From Silurus meridionalis (taxonomy: Eukaryota; Chordata; Actinopteri; Siluriformes; Siluridae), in contig NC_060885.1 in NCBI RefSeq assembly GCF_014805685.1, positions 17,034,632-17,098,631 of the forward strand: a stretch of DNA of 64,000 nt, in the 5' to 3' direction. The notes beneath the pieces were generated by a model. That model saw only the letters and a list, made by a program, of their open reading frames with translations. It was not told the origin of the DNA and did no database searches. Below, in pieces: positions 1 through 10,231 of the stretch. Both the position numbers and the translations under genes were made by a program. Numbering within the stretch: the stretch's first letter is position 1; each line of letters begins with the position of its first letter.

Positions 1-470
1 CAACAAAAAGCCTTCGTGTTGGAGGAGGAAGAGTCACAATTCAGAGCACATGATCCCTCCCTCACTTGCTCGAGCAGAGCAGGAAATACGGGTTATTTTT
101 AGCTCAAGATTAAAATGACTCCTGATGTTAGAATGAACATAAACTGTTTCTGTATGATATAATCTACATAAATACTTTTACCGAAACAAAGACTTTATTT
201 TAGGTATTTTTTATTTTTTTATTTAGAAGCATACTATATGACCACAAATTTGTGGACACCTAACAATCATACCCAAATGCACTTTTTGAACATCTCAGTC
301 CAGATTGAATCCCCATTTGCTGGGAAGTTTTTTATCCACTTTTCTGAGAAGTCTTTCCACTACTTTTTTGGGTGTAAGTGTAAGGAATAAACCACAGTTT
401 CATTAATAAAGTCAGGTCTTTAAAAAATAAATAAAAAAAATAAAAAGGGATATCTGGGAAACTAAATCTA
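1..470. other. No gene seen, left edge
   Basis: This AT-rich stretch contains no reading frame with recognisable protein similarity and no splice-bounded exon that I can support. It ends where the L2-like repeat begins. Confidence 0.5.
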
Positions 471-471
471 G

Positions 472-812
472 TCAAGTCAAGTTTATTTCAATAGCACTTT
501 TCACAACAGACATTGTCTCAAAGCAGCTTGACAGAAATCAACAGTCAAGGTGAATGGTGTATATTTATCCCTGATGAGCAGTGGCGACTGTGGCAAGGAA
601 AAACTCCCTTAAATGTTATGAGGAAGAAACCTTGAGAGGGAAACATCCTCATTTGGGTGACATCAAGAGTGTGATCATAAATCTTTCAACAATACAGAAC
701 ACTGGAGAGTGAGAACTAACATGAGCACTGGAGTATAAGATTATCAGTAATGTTCTTTCTACAGTCTTATACAGTCGTTATGGTTATAAAACTAGGAGCA
801 ACTGAGCAACTC
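472..812 (-). repeat. L2-like LINE 3' tail, inverted copy
   Basis: The stretch starts with GTCAAGTCAAGTTTATTT and continues with a block ending in a 'cagtcttatac' segment. The same sequence is found in the opposite orientation at 31345-31730, including the 'cagtgctcatgttagttctcactctccagtg' block and the 'gctttgaggcaatgtctgttgtgaaaagc' block. A terminus resembling AAAGCGCTATACAAATAAA followed by TTGATTTGA-type repeats is typical of 3' ends of fish L2-clade LINEs and of SINEs that borrow that tail. The family name is inferred. The similarity between the two copies is seen directly. Confidence 0.65.
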
Positions 813-920
813 ATAAAATAGCTCAACATTTAAAATCATCACAGATCCAACACCAGCTAAATTAAATTATCCAAGTGATCCAAAATGGAGAATATTTGAC
901 ATGATTTGAATATAATGTTC

Positions 921-1050
921 TACCACACCATACCGCACACGGACACTTTACACCACACCATACCACACACGGACACTTTACACCACACCATACCGCACAC
1001 GGACACTTTACACCACACCATACCGCACACTGACACTTTACACCACACCA
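921..1050. repeat. 30-bp tandem minisatellite, about 4.3 copies
   Basis: Four consecutive 30-bp units begin at 931, 961, 991 and 1021, preceded by a partial unit from 921. Units differ by single substitutions (G/A near position 5, G/T at position 11). Because 30 is divisible by 3 the array stays open and would read as a repeated decapeptide, but the frame runs straight into (TA)n and has no sign of being a gene. Confidence 0.9.
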
Positions 1051-1071
1051 TAAATATTTTTATTTTATTTA

Positions 1072-1079
1072 TATCTATA

Positions 1080-1124
<45 letters not shown>

Positions 1125-1140
1125 TATATATATATTTTTT
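1072..1140. repeat. (TA)n microsatellite
   Basis: An almost uninterrupted TA dinucleotide tract directly follows the minisatellite. Confidence 0.9.
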
Positions 1141-1149
1141 AATATATAT

Positions 1150-1222
1150 AATAAGCATTTCACTGCATGTCGTACCCTGTATGTATGTGTATGTGACAAA
1201 TAAAATTTGATTTGATTTGATG
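1150..1222 (+). repeat. LINE 3' tail remnant
   Basis: The segment reads 'gcatttcactgcatgtcgtaccctgtatg', then 'tgtgacaaataaaatttgatttgatttga'. This is the usual form of CR1/Rex1/L2-type LINE 3' ends in fish, with a short direct-repeat tail. A related, more diverged tail is near 25410-25470. Confidence 0.6.
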
Positions 1223-1239
1223 TGTTTTAGCAGATGTTT

Positions 1240-2240
1240 GGATGATGACATTGGAAAGCACTGTCTTAAGTTCTTTGAGTGTATAGAGGTTTGCTGACTG
1301 TGATGGATATAATGTAGTTTACATGATTTTCATGCTCACTGATCTATTTGGAGCACTTGTACCCTGTATCATGTTTAAGGAGACTATAAACTCAGAAATG
1401 TTTTCGGATCAGATAAAGGTAAGTGTGTTGAATGTGTCGCAGTGTTGCAGTGATTCATCACTCTAATGCGGAGGCACCCAAACTTTTTCCCTATGAAGGG
1501 CCAATAATCAAACTTGATTAAGGGCTGTTGGCCAGGGCACATGTTGCATAGAATTAAATACTTTGGGAAAGCTGCAGAATGTTTTATATCATAATGATAG
1601 TAAATAGTGTATTCTTTCAAAACAGCAGACGGTTTCTTCTTGTCTGTGTGCCACTGCTTGGATCTGTCCTTAATTAGATGTTTGTTGAGTGGCCCAAAGC
1701 ATGTTGTACCTTCATTTATATTCTTTACATTTAAAGCTAAAAAATAATGGAAAATGTTAATGAAAATCTATCACTCTGGCATTTTCCCCCTTCTTTCCAC
1801 TTCTCATATATAACATTTCAGGCTATACTTTGGGATTATCTGCTCTAAAGGAACAAGTGAGACCAAACTGCGCCCACAGCAGGTTTTCCTTTCATTAATT
1901 CGAAATTGGTGCACAGAAAATGTTGTTAAATGTTGCTTAGACTTACCAAAGTCAAAGTTCTTCTACCATAACCTTAAGACTAATTCAAGCCTGTTTTATC
2001 CAAATGATTATTTTTAGTAGAATGACAAGGACACATGTTCTCCCAGGGTTCCTCCTCTTGGACTGGCTGCTCTCAGCTGCCTACAAAATGTGAATGTGTT
2101 TGGCTCTATGTCATGGACTGGTAATGGATTAAGTCGAAGGATTTGCACCCATGGATCACTCTCAGGGATACAGTTGCACCCTATGCAGTAGAGTGACTGT
2201 AATGTTGACATCTAACCGATCTGGCTACAGGCTCTGAAAA
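1240..2240. other. Upstream intergenic; repeat remnant
   Basis: No exon can be supported here. The segment around 2030-2190, with 'ctctatgtcatggactggtaatgg', resembles a decayed fish interspersed repeat that usually reads 'ctgtgatggactgg'. GC content rises from about 2250 toward the eif4ebp2 promoter. Confidence 0.4.
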
Positions 2241-2245
2241 CCTGA

Positions 2246-2546
2246 GTGAATGAAGTGTGTGACCGGGTAGGCTGCCTACATAGATCTAGATTGAGACGCG
2301 CCCGGTATGAACACGTGTTCAGCTCTTGTTTTGCGCTCATATCCTCCGGAGGCGCACTGCTTCCTGCCTGGCGGAGGGAGGGACGGACGGACGGTGCTGA
2401 CGGCTGGGAGGACGAGGCAAACGACCCAAAAAGCGCCTTAAAAAAAAGACAAAAGAAAGGGGGAAAAGGGCCCGGGGTTCCACCTTCCGTCGGCGTTACA
2501 ACTTCAGCTCGACACCGCTCAGCTACCCAAATCTAAATTGAATGCA
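2246..2546 (+). promoter_or_regulatory. GC-rich promoter / 5' UTR region of eif4ebp2
   Basis: The sequence changes sharply from AT-rich to GC- and CpG-rich, with repeated CGGA/GGAC motifs around 2375-2400, and continues into the first coding exon. This is what a CpG-island promoter and 5' UTR look like. No TATA box is evident. The transcription start cannot be fixed from sequence. Confidence 0.55.
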
Positions 2547-2604
2547 ATGTCGTCCAGTCGTCAGTATAGCGAGAGCAGGGCCATTCCGACCAGGACGGTG
2601 CTGA
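2542..2604 (+). promoter_or_regulatory. Overlapping upstream ORF at the 4E-BP start codon
   Basis: An ATG at 2542 lies five bases before the inferred 4E-BP ATG at 2547 and in another frame. It opens 20 codons and stops at TGA 2602-2604, inside the 4E-BP coding exon. Its context is weak (T at -3, C at +4), whereas the main ATG has G at -3. A scanning ribosome meets it first, so leaky scanning would be needed to reach the main start. Confidence 0.45.
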
Positions 2605-3139
2605 TCGACGACTCAACGCAGCTACCTCACGATTATTGCACCACTCCTGGAGGCACTTTATTCTCAACTACCCCGGGCGGTAATATCATCTTTAAAATCA
2701 TCTTTTTTTTTGCAGCTTCAACCAGAATTCACACATAGACGCCTGTCAGTGTGCTCGACATTCGCCTGTGGCCTACTTGCTTCGCTAGAAAGCCCTTTAG
2801 CGTGGTCAAAACAAAAACAGGGGCTGAAGCTCAAACGGCGGTTTACTTCCTCTGTAGGCGCACTATTCAGGGTGTCAAAGAATGACTTCTGCTCTCTTGT
2901 ACAGCGCTCTCGGTGGCCAATCGTGTGCTATTCTGCATGCTGCCAGACGACTTGCCCCGCCCATTTTATTGTTTAAAGTGGCGTGATTGGTTAATATGCA
3001 GCGTAGTGATTGAGTTTTCTCCAATCAAAACAGGGATTTTGTGTTCGACGTTCACAGGAATGTAACCTTTAGCCTTTTAGCTTTCAAATGCAGTGTATAT
3101 GCAAAAACCTGATCACATTTAGAAAGCCATCTCTACAAA

Positions 3140-3217
<78 letters not shown>

Positions 3218-3248
3218 CATACATGTGTATATATACATACATACATAC

Positions 3249-3293
<45 letters not shown>

Positions 3294-3333
3294 CATACAT
3301 ATATATATATATATATGTATGTATGTATGTATG

Positions 3334-3390
<57 letters not shown>

Positions 3391-3393
3391 ATG

Positions 3394-3432
<39 letters not shown>

Positions 3433-3969
3433 CTATGTATGTATGTATATGTTACTGATGAACTGCAGTAAAAATAATCCATGCTCCAGTTCTGTAAATT
3501 GTACATTTCAGTAAGGTGCATTTGCTTTGACATGAATGCATGTTATCATATAACATGACCCTTGTGTTTATTTAAATGAAGGGAAAATCCAGCATGCTCT
3601 TGTTTTCATTGCTAACTTGCACGTTGTCCACTCCAGGCACCCGGATCATCTATGACCGTAAGTTCCTGTTAGACCGGCGTAATTCCCCTATAGCCCAAAC
3701 TCCACCAGCACACCTGCCCGTCATCCCCGGAGTGACGAGCCAAAACATTCTGAATGAGAAGAAGAAGAAAAAGAATGAAGCCAATAACATCAATAACCAC
3801 GATGGCAAACCAGGAACAGGTTTGTCTTTTTCACTCATTTAAACCCCAATCCTATAATGATAACCAACGTTGTAGTGAATTTTAATTGTAAATGTTGTGG
3901 TTGCGGCACCTGTATGAGACTTTGCTTTATGTTTCAGGTGAAGATGCTCAGTTCGAGATGGACATCTAA
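2547..3969 (+). CDS. eif4ebp2: eIF4E-binding protein, 4E-BP2 type
   Basis: Encodes a 115-residue translational repressor that binds cytosolic eIF4E and blocks eIF4G until mTORC1 phosphorylates it. Coding exons are 2547-2679, 3637-3819 and 3938-3969. All junctions are GT-AG and phases fit, giving 348 nt in all. Visible motifs are RAIP near residue 14, the paired priming sites in [14 protein letters not shown] near residues 33-46, the eIF4E-binding motif YDRKFLL, the proline-directed site RRNSP, and the C-terminal TOS motif FEMDI. Length is close to the 118-120 residues of mammalian family members. The Asn-rich [12 protein letters not shown] segment resembles 4E-BP2 more than 4E-BP1, and the neighbours pald1 and rps24 also favour 4E-BP2. 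ATG 2547 was chosen because MSSS is the family's usual N-terminus. 4E-BP1 or a 4e-bp3-like gene is a less likely alternative. Confidence 0.93.
2911..3030. promoter_or_regulatory. CCAAT-box / GC-box cluster in eif4ebp2 intron 1
   Basis: Within about 110 bp there is CCAAT at 2917-2921, CCCCGCCC at 2955-2962, ATTGG at 2986-2990 and CCAAT at 3021-3025. Spaced CCAAT boxes of this sort bind NF-Y and usually mark promoters. The cluster lies downstream of the first coding exon, so it may belong to an internal or antisense promoter or be an extended part of the main CpG-rich promoter. Confidence 0.3.
3140..3450. repeat. Compound (TA)/(TACA)/(TG) microsatellite in intron 1
   Basis: About 300 bp alternate between (TA)n, (CATA)n, (GTAT)n and (TG)n blocks, ending in a (GT) run near 3406-3431. 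CATAC and GTATG blocks on either side are complementary and could form hairpins. Long open frames here translate as IYIYIY and are not genes. Confidence 0.95.
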
Positions 3970-6310
3970 AGAAGAGGAACCAACATGATGAGCGAATAAT
4001 AATCTGGCGTCCATGTGCCAGTGGCTTGGCTTGTAGAAACCAATGTTGTGAGCCCTCTCCTTTAGCTCTCTCTAGCTGTTGGTTGATAAATAATCATGGG
4101 ATAGTCAACTCCTGTTGGCCCAGTGGGCTGCTGGAGCCCTAAAAGTTAACAAATGATGATTAATTGTTTGATTAGGTTTCAGGGCTACCAACAGCTGTAC
4201 AGTCTTTGGCCACCCAGCAAGGGAAATGTCTGTATTTAAGTGCCCAAATGTAACAATTAATGTAATCCGTTTCACTTGCAAAACAGCCACCAAGAGATTT
4301 CTTCATGGTTATTTAGTGCCGTTTTTACAGTAAGATAAACGACCCAAAATGTTCACTGTGTCTGTTATCCAGGCATTTCATCAGTGCACCTTCTGTTACC
4401 TCCTTGTTGTTTCATCATTTTCAATAGTCAATTTTTTCAAGTATGTGGGGGTTTGTTTGTTTTGTTTTATTTCCTTAACAAGGTCTAGTAGCATTTGACG
4501 AGGGTCGTGCGTTTCGGTTTTGAAAGAGAACCATTTTCATTCCAACTCTTTCGAATTGCGCATTGCTACATCGCTGGAACCATTGTTTTCTTTTTTCAAA
4601 TGTGCTATAACTTGCTTTAGATTCAGCATGGGTAAATAGTTTTATAAATGCCTAAACCATGCACTTTAAGTAAGAAGCGCAGTTGGAATCCTGCCAAATT
4701 TCTACTCCAATATTTTCCCCTTCATCTTTTATTTAATGCAAAAATATCAGTTGGAAAACATATTGATGACCAGGTTGTTTTCCGCTAGTGATACTATGAT
4801 CAGTTGTCAGATTGATCTTTGCCTGCAATATAATTTGCACCCTGTCTTTTGATTTCTGAGTAAATTCCTGATGATACTTGAAGCATTGCCATCAGCTTTG
4901 TGGTCACAGTCTAAAAGAAAAAAAACAGATGCTGTAGTACAAGTGACCCAAAACTAGTTGTTGGTCAAAGGTAATGACAACATGCACAGCTTTTGGACCA
5001 GTAAAGGGTTAAATCAGATTTATATAATAGGTAAAAAGAAGCCCCATTCCAGAGCTGGTCTCAAGATGCAGTTATGTCACTTACAATGTGTGACTTTTAG
5101 CGCCTACACAGGTGAAATAATAGGGAAGTATATACACCATAATGCCAGTTGTGACGTCTACTTTTGCTTTCCATTTGCTACTATATTTACAAACCTTCAA
5201 CATCAGTTTAAAATGGTAGGAAAGCACTGAAGTGTTGTCAGGAAGTTTGTTCTGCAATTATGCATCAGTGATAATGCGGTTAGGAAAAGTTGTAACAGCA
5301 TTTGAGATGATGAATAGTTGCAGTGACCTGGCATTTGATTTTTTTTTTTTTTGTATTATATATTTTTTTGGACTGATCAAAAGCTTGAATGAAACATTTC
5401 CAGTACTCCTCTATGCACATTAACTCGTTTATATCTTATCCTAAGCTCAGCATAAAAAAAAAAAAAAATGTATCTATGAAATTTTTTTTTTTTTTTTGGT
5501 TTCCTCATACAAAATGGAGAAGGTTTAAGAGTTTCCACAGGAGAGCAAAAGGATTCTTTTAAGTGACTTAAAAGAGAATTCGATTTATATTCTGCTTCTG
5601 TGACATTTGTCTTTTTAGCATAAGTCTCTTTACCTATGCCTTACATTACTTAGTGTCACAGCTGTGACAGGATTAAGTCCCTTTTATCCTGAGATTTTCC
5701 CCGTGTTTTTTTTTTTTTTTTTTTTTTTTTTTTTCCCTGAGATTAGGATTAAGATGTTTTATCAGAATGCATTTATATCTTTGGAGACATGTCCGTTATT
5801 TTTTTTTTTCCCTCTGCTTTAGAGGTAAAAGGTTTGGGCTTGCAGCAATATGTTGGTTGAAATACGAAAAAAAAAAAAATGCTTAAACTTATTGAATTTA
5901 CTGGGTCCTGATTTTTTGCTAAACATTGCAGCTGTGATTCCCAACCCCATATTATTTGTACTGTCTAAATTTACAATTTAACTTTAATTTCGACTTTAAA
6001 TTCCAATTGGCAAGATGGAAACATATGGTAAAGCAGATAGTGGCATATTTGCTGAATGTAATCTTGTAATGTCTTGTGAGCTGTCGAATTCGCAGTGTCT
6101 TTCAACCCCTTAACTCAAATTTTTACCTTCTGTACCCACTGGATATCATAAATTGCCCATCAGAGACAGTTGTATTGAGCCTTCCCAGATTAATTTACCA
6201 AATTCTACAAAAAGTGGCACAGACTGTATTTTTCTTTTTAAATTGAGACCCTGTAAAAATTTACATTGATTTAAATGAAATTCCAATGCCAGTGGACACA
6301 ATAAAAGTTC
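3970..6310 (+). other. Inferred long 3' UTR of eif4ebp2
   Basis: No coding exon can be recognised after the stop codon. The sequence has many T and A homopolymers (5340-5353, 5457-5468, 5706-5734, 5800-5810). A consensus AATAAA occurs at 6300-6305, about 2.3 kb past the stop. Mammalian EIF4EBP2 has an unusually long 3' UTR, so a transcript ending near 6.3 kb is plausible, but no transcript evidence is available. Confidence 0.4.
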
Positions 6311-6565
6311 CTTGAAAAAAAGTCTTGTTCTCTGTTTTGCCATTTTTAATATGACCACTAGGTGGCATAATAGGCGTAACGATCGTTTTTTTATTCAAAT
6401 AATAATCCTCAAGAAATTGAAAAATAAATACGTTTCATGCGAAACAGCAAGACAGGAACTCTTGCTTTATACAAAGGCATCCTGTACAGCTGTGTGTTAA
6501 CAAATTTGTGGTGCTTTTAGGGAGAACCACGAGTGTCATGCTATGTTTTGACTGTGTGTGTATAT

Positions 6566-6861
6566 ACCAAACAGGCATAACCTTATGACCACCTGCCTAA
6601 TATTGTGTTGGTAAAACAGTCCTGACCAGTTGAGCGTTAACATTTTTAACTTATTCAGCAATTTGAGCTACAGTTGCTTGTCTATTGGATCAGACCACAC
6701 GGGCCAGCCTTCACAGCCTTCACTTCCACGTGCACTCCTCATGACCCTGTCGCCAGTTCACCACTGTTCCTTCCTTGGACCACATTTGATAGATACTGAT
6801 CACTGCAGATAGAGGAACTCACTGGTCTTAATGTTATAATGTCATAATGTTATGCCTGGTT
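6566..6861. mobile_element. Short non-autonomous DNA transposon with inverted ends
   Basis: The left end reads ACCAAACAGGCATAACCTTA. The reverse complement of the right end reads ACCAACCAGGCATAACATTA. The interior keeps 'accacctgcctaatattgtgttgg' and 'gatcactgcagatagaggaactcactggtc', which fish genomes carry in degenerate Tc1-like or MITE-like copies. There is no transposase frame. Superfamily assignment is inferred. Confidence 0.55.
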
Positions 6862-6869
6862 GGTGTGTG

Positions 6870-9800
6870 TATGTGTACTAATATATATATATATATAAAA
6901 TTACACATGATGTGGGAATTCAGATGCAGCATTAATGATTAGAAATAGTGTTAAAAAATTATGTTCAAATGGTGGTCAATAATTAATGTAACTGCAAACA
7001 CTCAAATATAAAAATAGGAGTAGTTCCCAGTGTAAATAGTTTTTGCTAAATATTTTATAAAAGTACATTAATTCCCATAGTGTGTGCAAGAAACATTCTG
7101 TCAGTGTGAGCTTTCGAGGTATAATCAAGCGTGTACTCTAATATCTTTTGTTGTATGTTTGCCTGTATGCAGTTATTTTCCTGTAGTTCTCTAAGCAAAA
7201 TGATACTATAATAGTATGTGGTTGATCTATATCAGTGTTATACTGTACCAACAGGAATACTCTGTGACATTAGGTGGACAGTCATTTCTCCCAAGTACAG
7301 GAAAAGTTCAAAAGTTAGTGAGGAAAAAGCTATAAAAACCCAGTAAATACATCGACTAATATGTATATGCAATACTCTGATGTTCTGTGCTGAGAAAAAC
7401 TATTAAAAAGATAATAAAGCCATACATATAGCCAAATAACTTTACACATGTCTATAATAGATGTCAATTAATCTTCTTTTTATTTAGTTTTTTCAATTTT
7501 TTGTTTGGTAGATTTGGTCATCCAGAAAAACTTTTAAGAAAAATGTTATCAGAATCACAATATTTGAGACAATATCCACAAATGTTCACAAGAAGACAAA
7601 AAAAACCCACACTTTTGTGGTATTTAAACTCTTTCATTCCTGTTTTTTAGACAATTAATTTTTGGTGAAACTACGGTGTATAAATGATTCTTGAGAAGTG
7701 CTCAGTTGCTTGGAAACCCATGGCAACACTGTCCACGGCGCACCAGCAGGCCTTCAAGCCGAGGGTGTTCTTTATCAGTGCTGTGAAAGGCGCCACCTCT
7801 TAAAAAGACTTTATTTAACTGAGACTGAAAGCACTGAAAGAAAACTGGCACTAAAACTAAGGCTGTTTGTCCCCAAATACAAAAGTGACACTTGCGGAAT
7901 TTTCCGTTCCCATTCACTACTCCACATTTGCATTCGCTAATTAAAGGACACAGTGTGATTATTTTGCACAGATTATTTTATTCACTATTCATAATTGAGA
8001 ATGTGGTCAAAACATCACTTTAATAGTTGGTTATGTGATTCGACGAAAATGGTGAATTTTATATCCTTCTTCTGTACTGTGTAAAAATGCAGGCTCCAGC
8101 AATGTTCTTAAAAAGATCAGATTTAGTGAGAATGTCACCAGCTCTGCTGCTCTATGGCTCCGAGGCTTGTCACTGTCCTGCATTTTCCTGTGGATCTGTT
8201 GTTATTGTTTAGTGAAAAGAGCAGAAGAGTACTGATGCCCTTCTTTTCTGTAGTACAGGAGACTCTTAGTGCAAGGTTTAGTTGACTCACTAATGCTTTA
8301 CTGTAAATGTTCTCCGTACTCATTTGTTCCCACGTTAAAGTGTAGGTGCTACGTTGCCAGGAGATGGAATTGCTGATTGGTGAGAGCATGAGACAAGAGT
8401 CCTCCCCCACATCCTCATCTCATATCCACACTCTGTGTTGAATTGAAGAGGTGGTGAGGATAAGTACTTGCCCACCTCCGTTGTTTTCTCTGTGTAAACT
8501 AGCCTCTGCCTCTCTGCTGTAGTCTCCTGCATTCAGGCCTGACCACATGACAGAGTACAAATGAGAAAGGATCCATACAGAGGGCTTAGTTCAGACTAGG
8601 ACTTAGGATGCAAGGTTTAAAACTCCTCTACACATGAGCACTGAAAATCGAATGGTCATATAAGCGAAGAAGTAATTAGGTAAGGAATCTGTTTTATCAT
8701 GTTTATATTTCCATTTAACAGTGGCTAAAAGATTGTGCTGATTGTGTTCAATGAACATTTTACTGGGGGGTTGTGGCAACATAAAAGTAAAAAGCCCAAG
8801 TTATACCACAAATACAGTATTTCAAATAACCCTCGTGTGAAGTTTAAGATAGTCCAGTTCAAAAATAGTTGTTTGGTATATAAGTCTGTTGAGCCTCGTT
8901 ATCTACGTAAGAAAATAAGTAATACACGCATGCTGTAAATGAAGGTTCCTATATGTAATGGATGCTTGAGTTGCGGAAAAACTTTATTCAAAAGCTTCCA
9001 ACCTCATGTGTATAGTTTGTACATTAAAAAGGATTTCTTTTTTTATGCATGTTTTTCTTTGTCCACTTCAAAAAAGGATATATCAATCAGAAGTACCCCT
9101 CGAACTTTTCTGCTTCCTCCTCTCTGCTAAGCCCCTTTGGAGCTCATATCCTTCCTCCTATCTGGGTGACATCACACAAATGCATCCTGAGCTCTTTTTT
9201 TTTTTTGCCCATATTTAGAGAATTTTTTTCCTTGCTTTTTAGTCTGCTCTATTGTGGCACAAATGGAATTTCAATCAAGTCTTTGAAAAGGCCATTACTA
9301 TACCTGATGGCTGACTATTTCCAAACCCTGGAGAAGACCATTTAGTTATACAAAAGCAAAAGTATAAAAATAAATACATTTGCAAGGACACGATATTGAA
9401 TGTATTTACATTTTTTAATATTAATTAAATATTGAATTAATTGTGTGTAGAAAATCAATCCAAGTCTATTTTTTTTAAATCTGTTATGCAAAATAGAAAA
9501 AATAAACAAATATTTAGTTTATTTCTTATCATCCTTCAGCTTGGATTTGGCATTTATCTGTTTTCAGTGTTGCTGTGTGAGAGTTTGTGTTTTGGATCTG
9601 CTCCATGAAAGGGGGTTGTCCTGTGAATGTCTGGAGCTGCCCACAGAGCTGTCTGGCTGCCAGATGTACAGTACTTCTCAGCTGCCCCCTCGGGAGCTCC
9701 TACTTCAACTATGTTACTATAAGAAAAGAACCAGAAAGTTACATTAGTGAAGGGGTGACAAAGTCTCGTTGGGCTTTGTCTTTGTGTTTAAAAAAAGCAG

Positions 9801-10218
9801 AGCTTATTATAGTGAGGAGATTCTGCTAGCAGCACAGATTATTTGTTCCTCCATTTGTTTGTTTCATAAAAGTGTGAAGAGGTCGGACATGAAGAAGCAA
9901 AAAGCAAAGGATTTCGGCACAGCTGTTAAATCGTGAGACAAACCTTTACAATTAAATGATAGAATATATGGCACAGAAAATGTGGTATATTTTCAATAAT
10001 CTTTTTATTGACCTGTTGGAGTGAAGTGTGTGATGTTTGCAGGTTTTTATTTTCATTGTTATCATACTTAAGAGTTATGTGTCTTTGTGCATTAGTAATG
10101 GACTGTTCATGTTGTATTATCTTAAAAAAATAGCTTGAAGTTAATTGGATTTCTCCTTGCAAATGTATATTACTGTGTTTTCTGTGAAATTCTTTCAGTG
10201 TGTGTGGTCTGATTGCAG
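6870..10218. other. Intergenic region upstream of pald1 coding start
   Basis: No protein-coding exon is recognised. Paladin genes usually begin with a non-coding exon, so the first exon and promoter may lie here or further left, but I could not place them. A short (TA)n tract is at 6883-6898. RFX-like half-sites are present around 7706-7731. No nodal-type ligand exon is visible. Confidence 0.4.
7706..7731. promoter_or_regulatory. Candidate RFX X-box-like sites
   Basis: GTTGCTTGGAAAC is followed by CCATGGCAAC, two partial matches to the RFX-binding pattern GTNRCC-N-RGYAAC. The match is imperfect, and no promoter has been located next to it. Confidence 0.2.
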
Positions 10219-10231
10219 CTCGGCGTGGATT

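Noticed and set aside
906..1124. 72-residue frame with a repeated decapeptide
   Set aside because: It arises from a 30-bp minisatellite that stays in frame by arithmetic. It ends in (TA)n, with no splice sites or homology.
3088..3533. Long open frames of IYIY/CVCV composition on both strands
   Set aside because: They are translations of (TA)n and (TG)n microsatellites. The same applies to the frames at 50.1-50.4, 50.6-51.0 and 54.3-54.5 kb.
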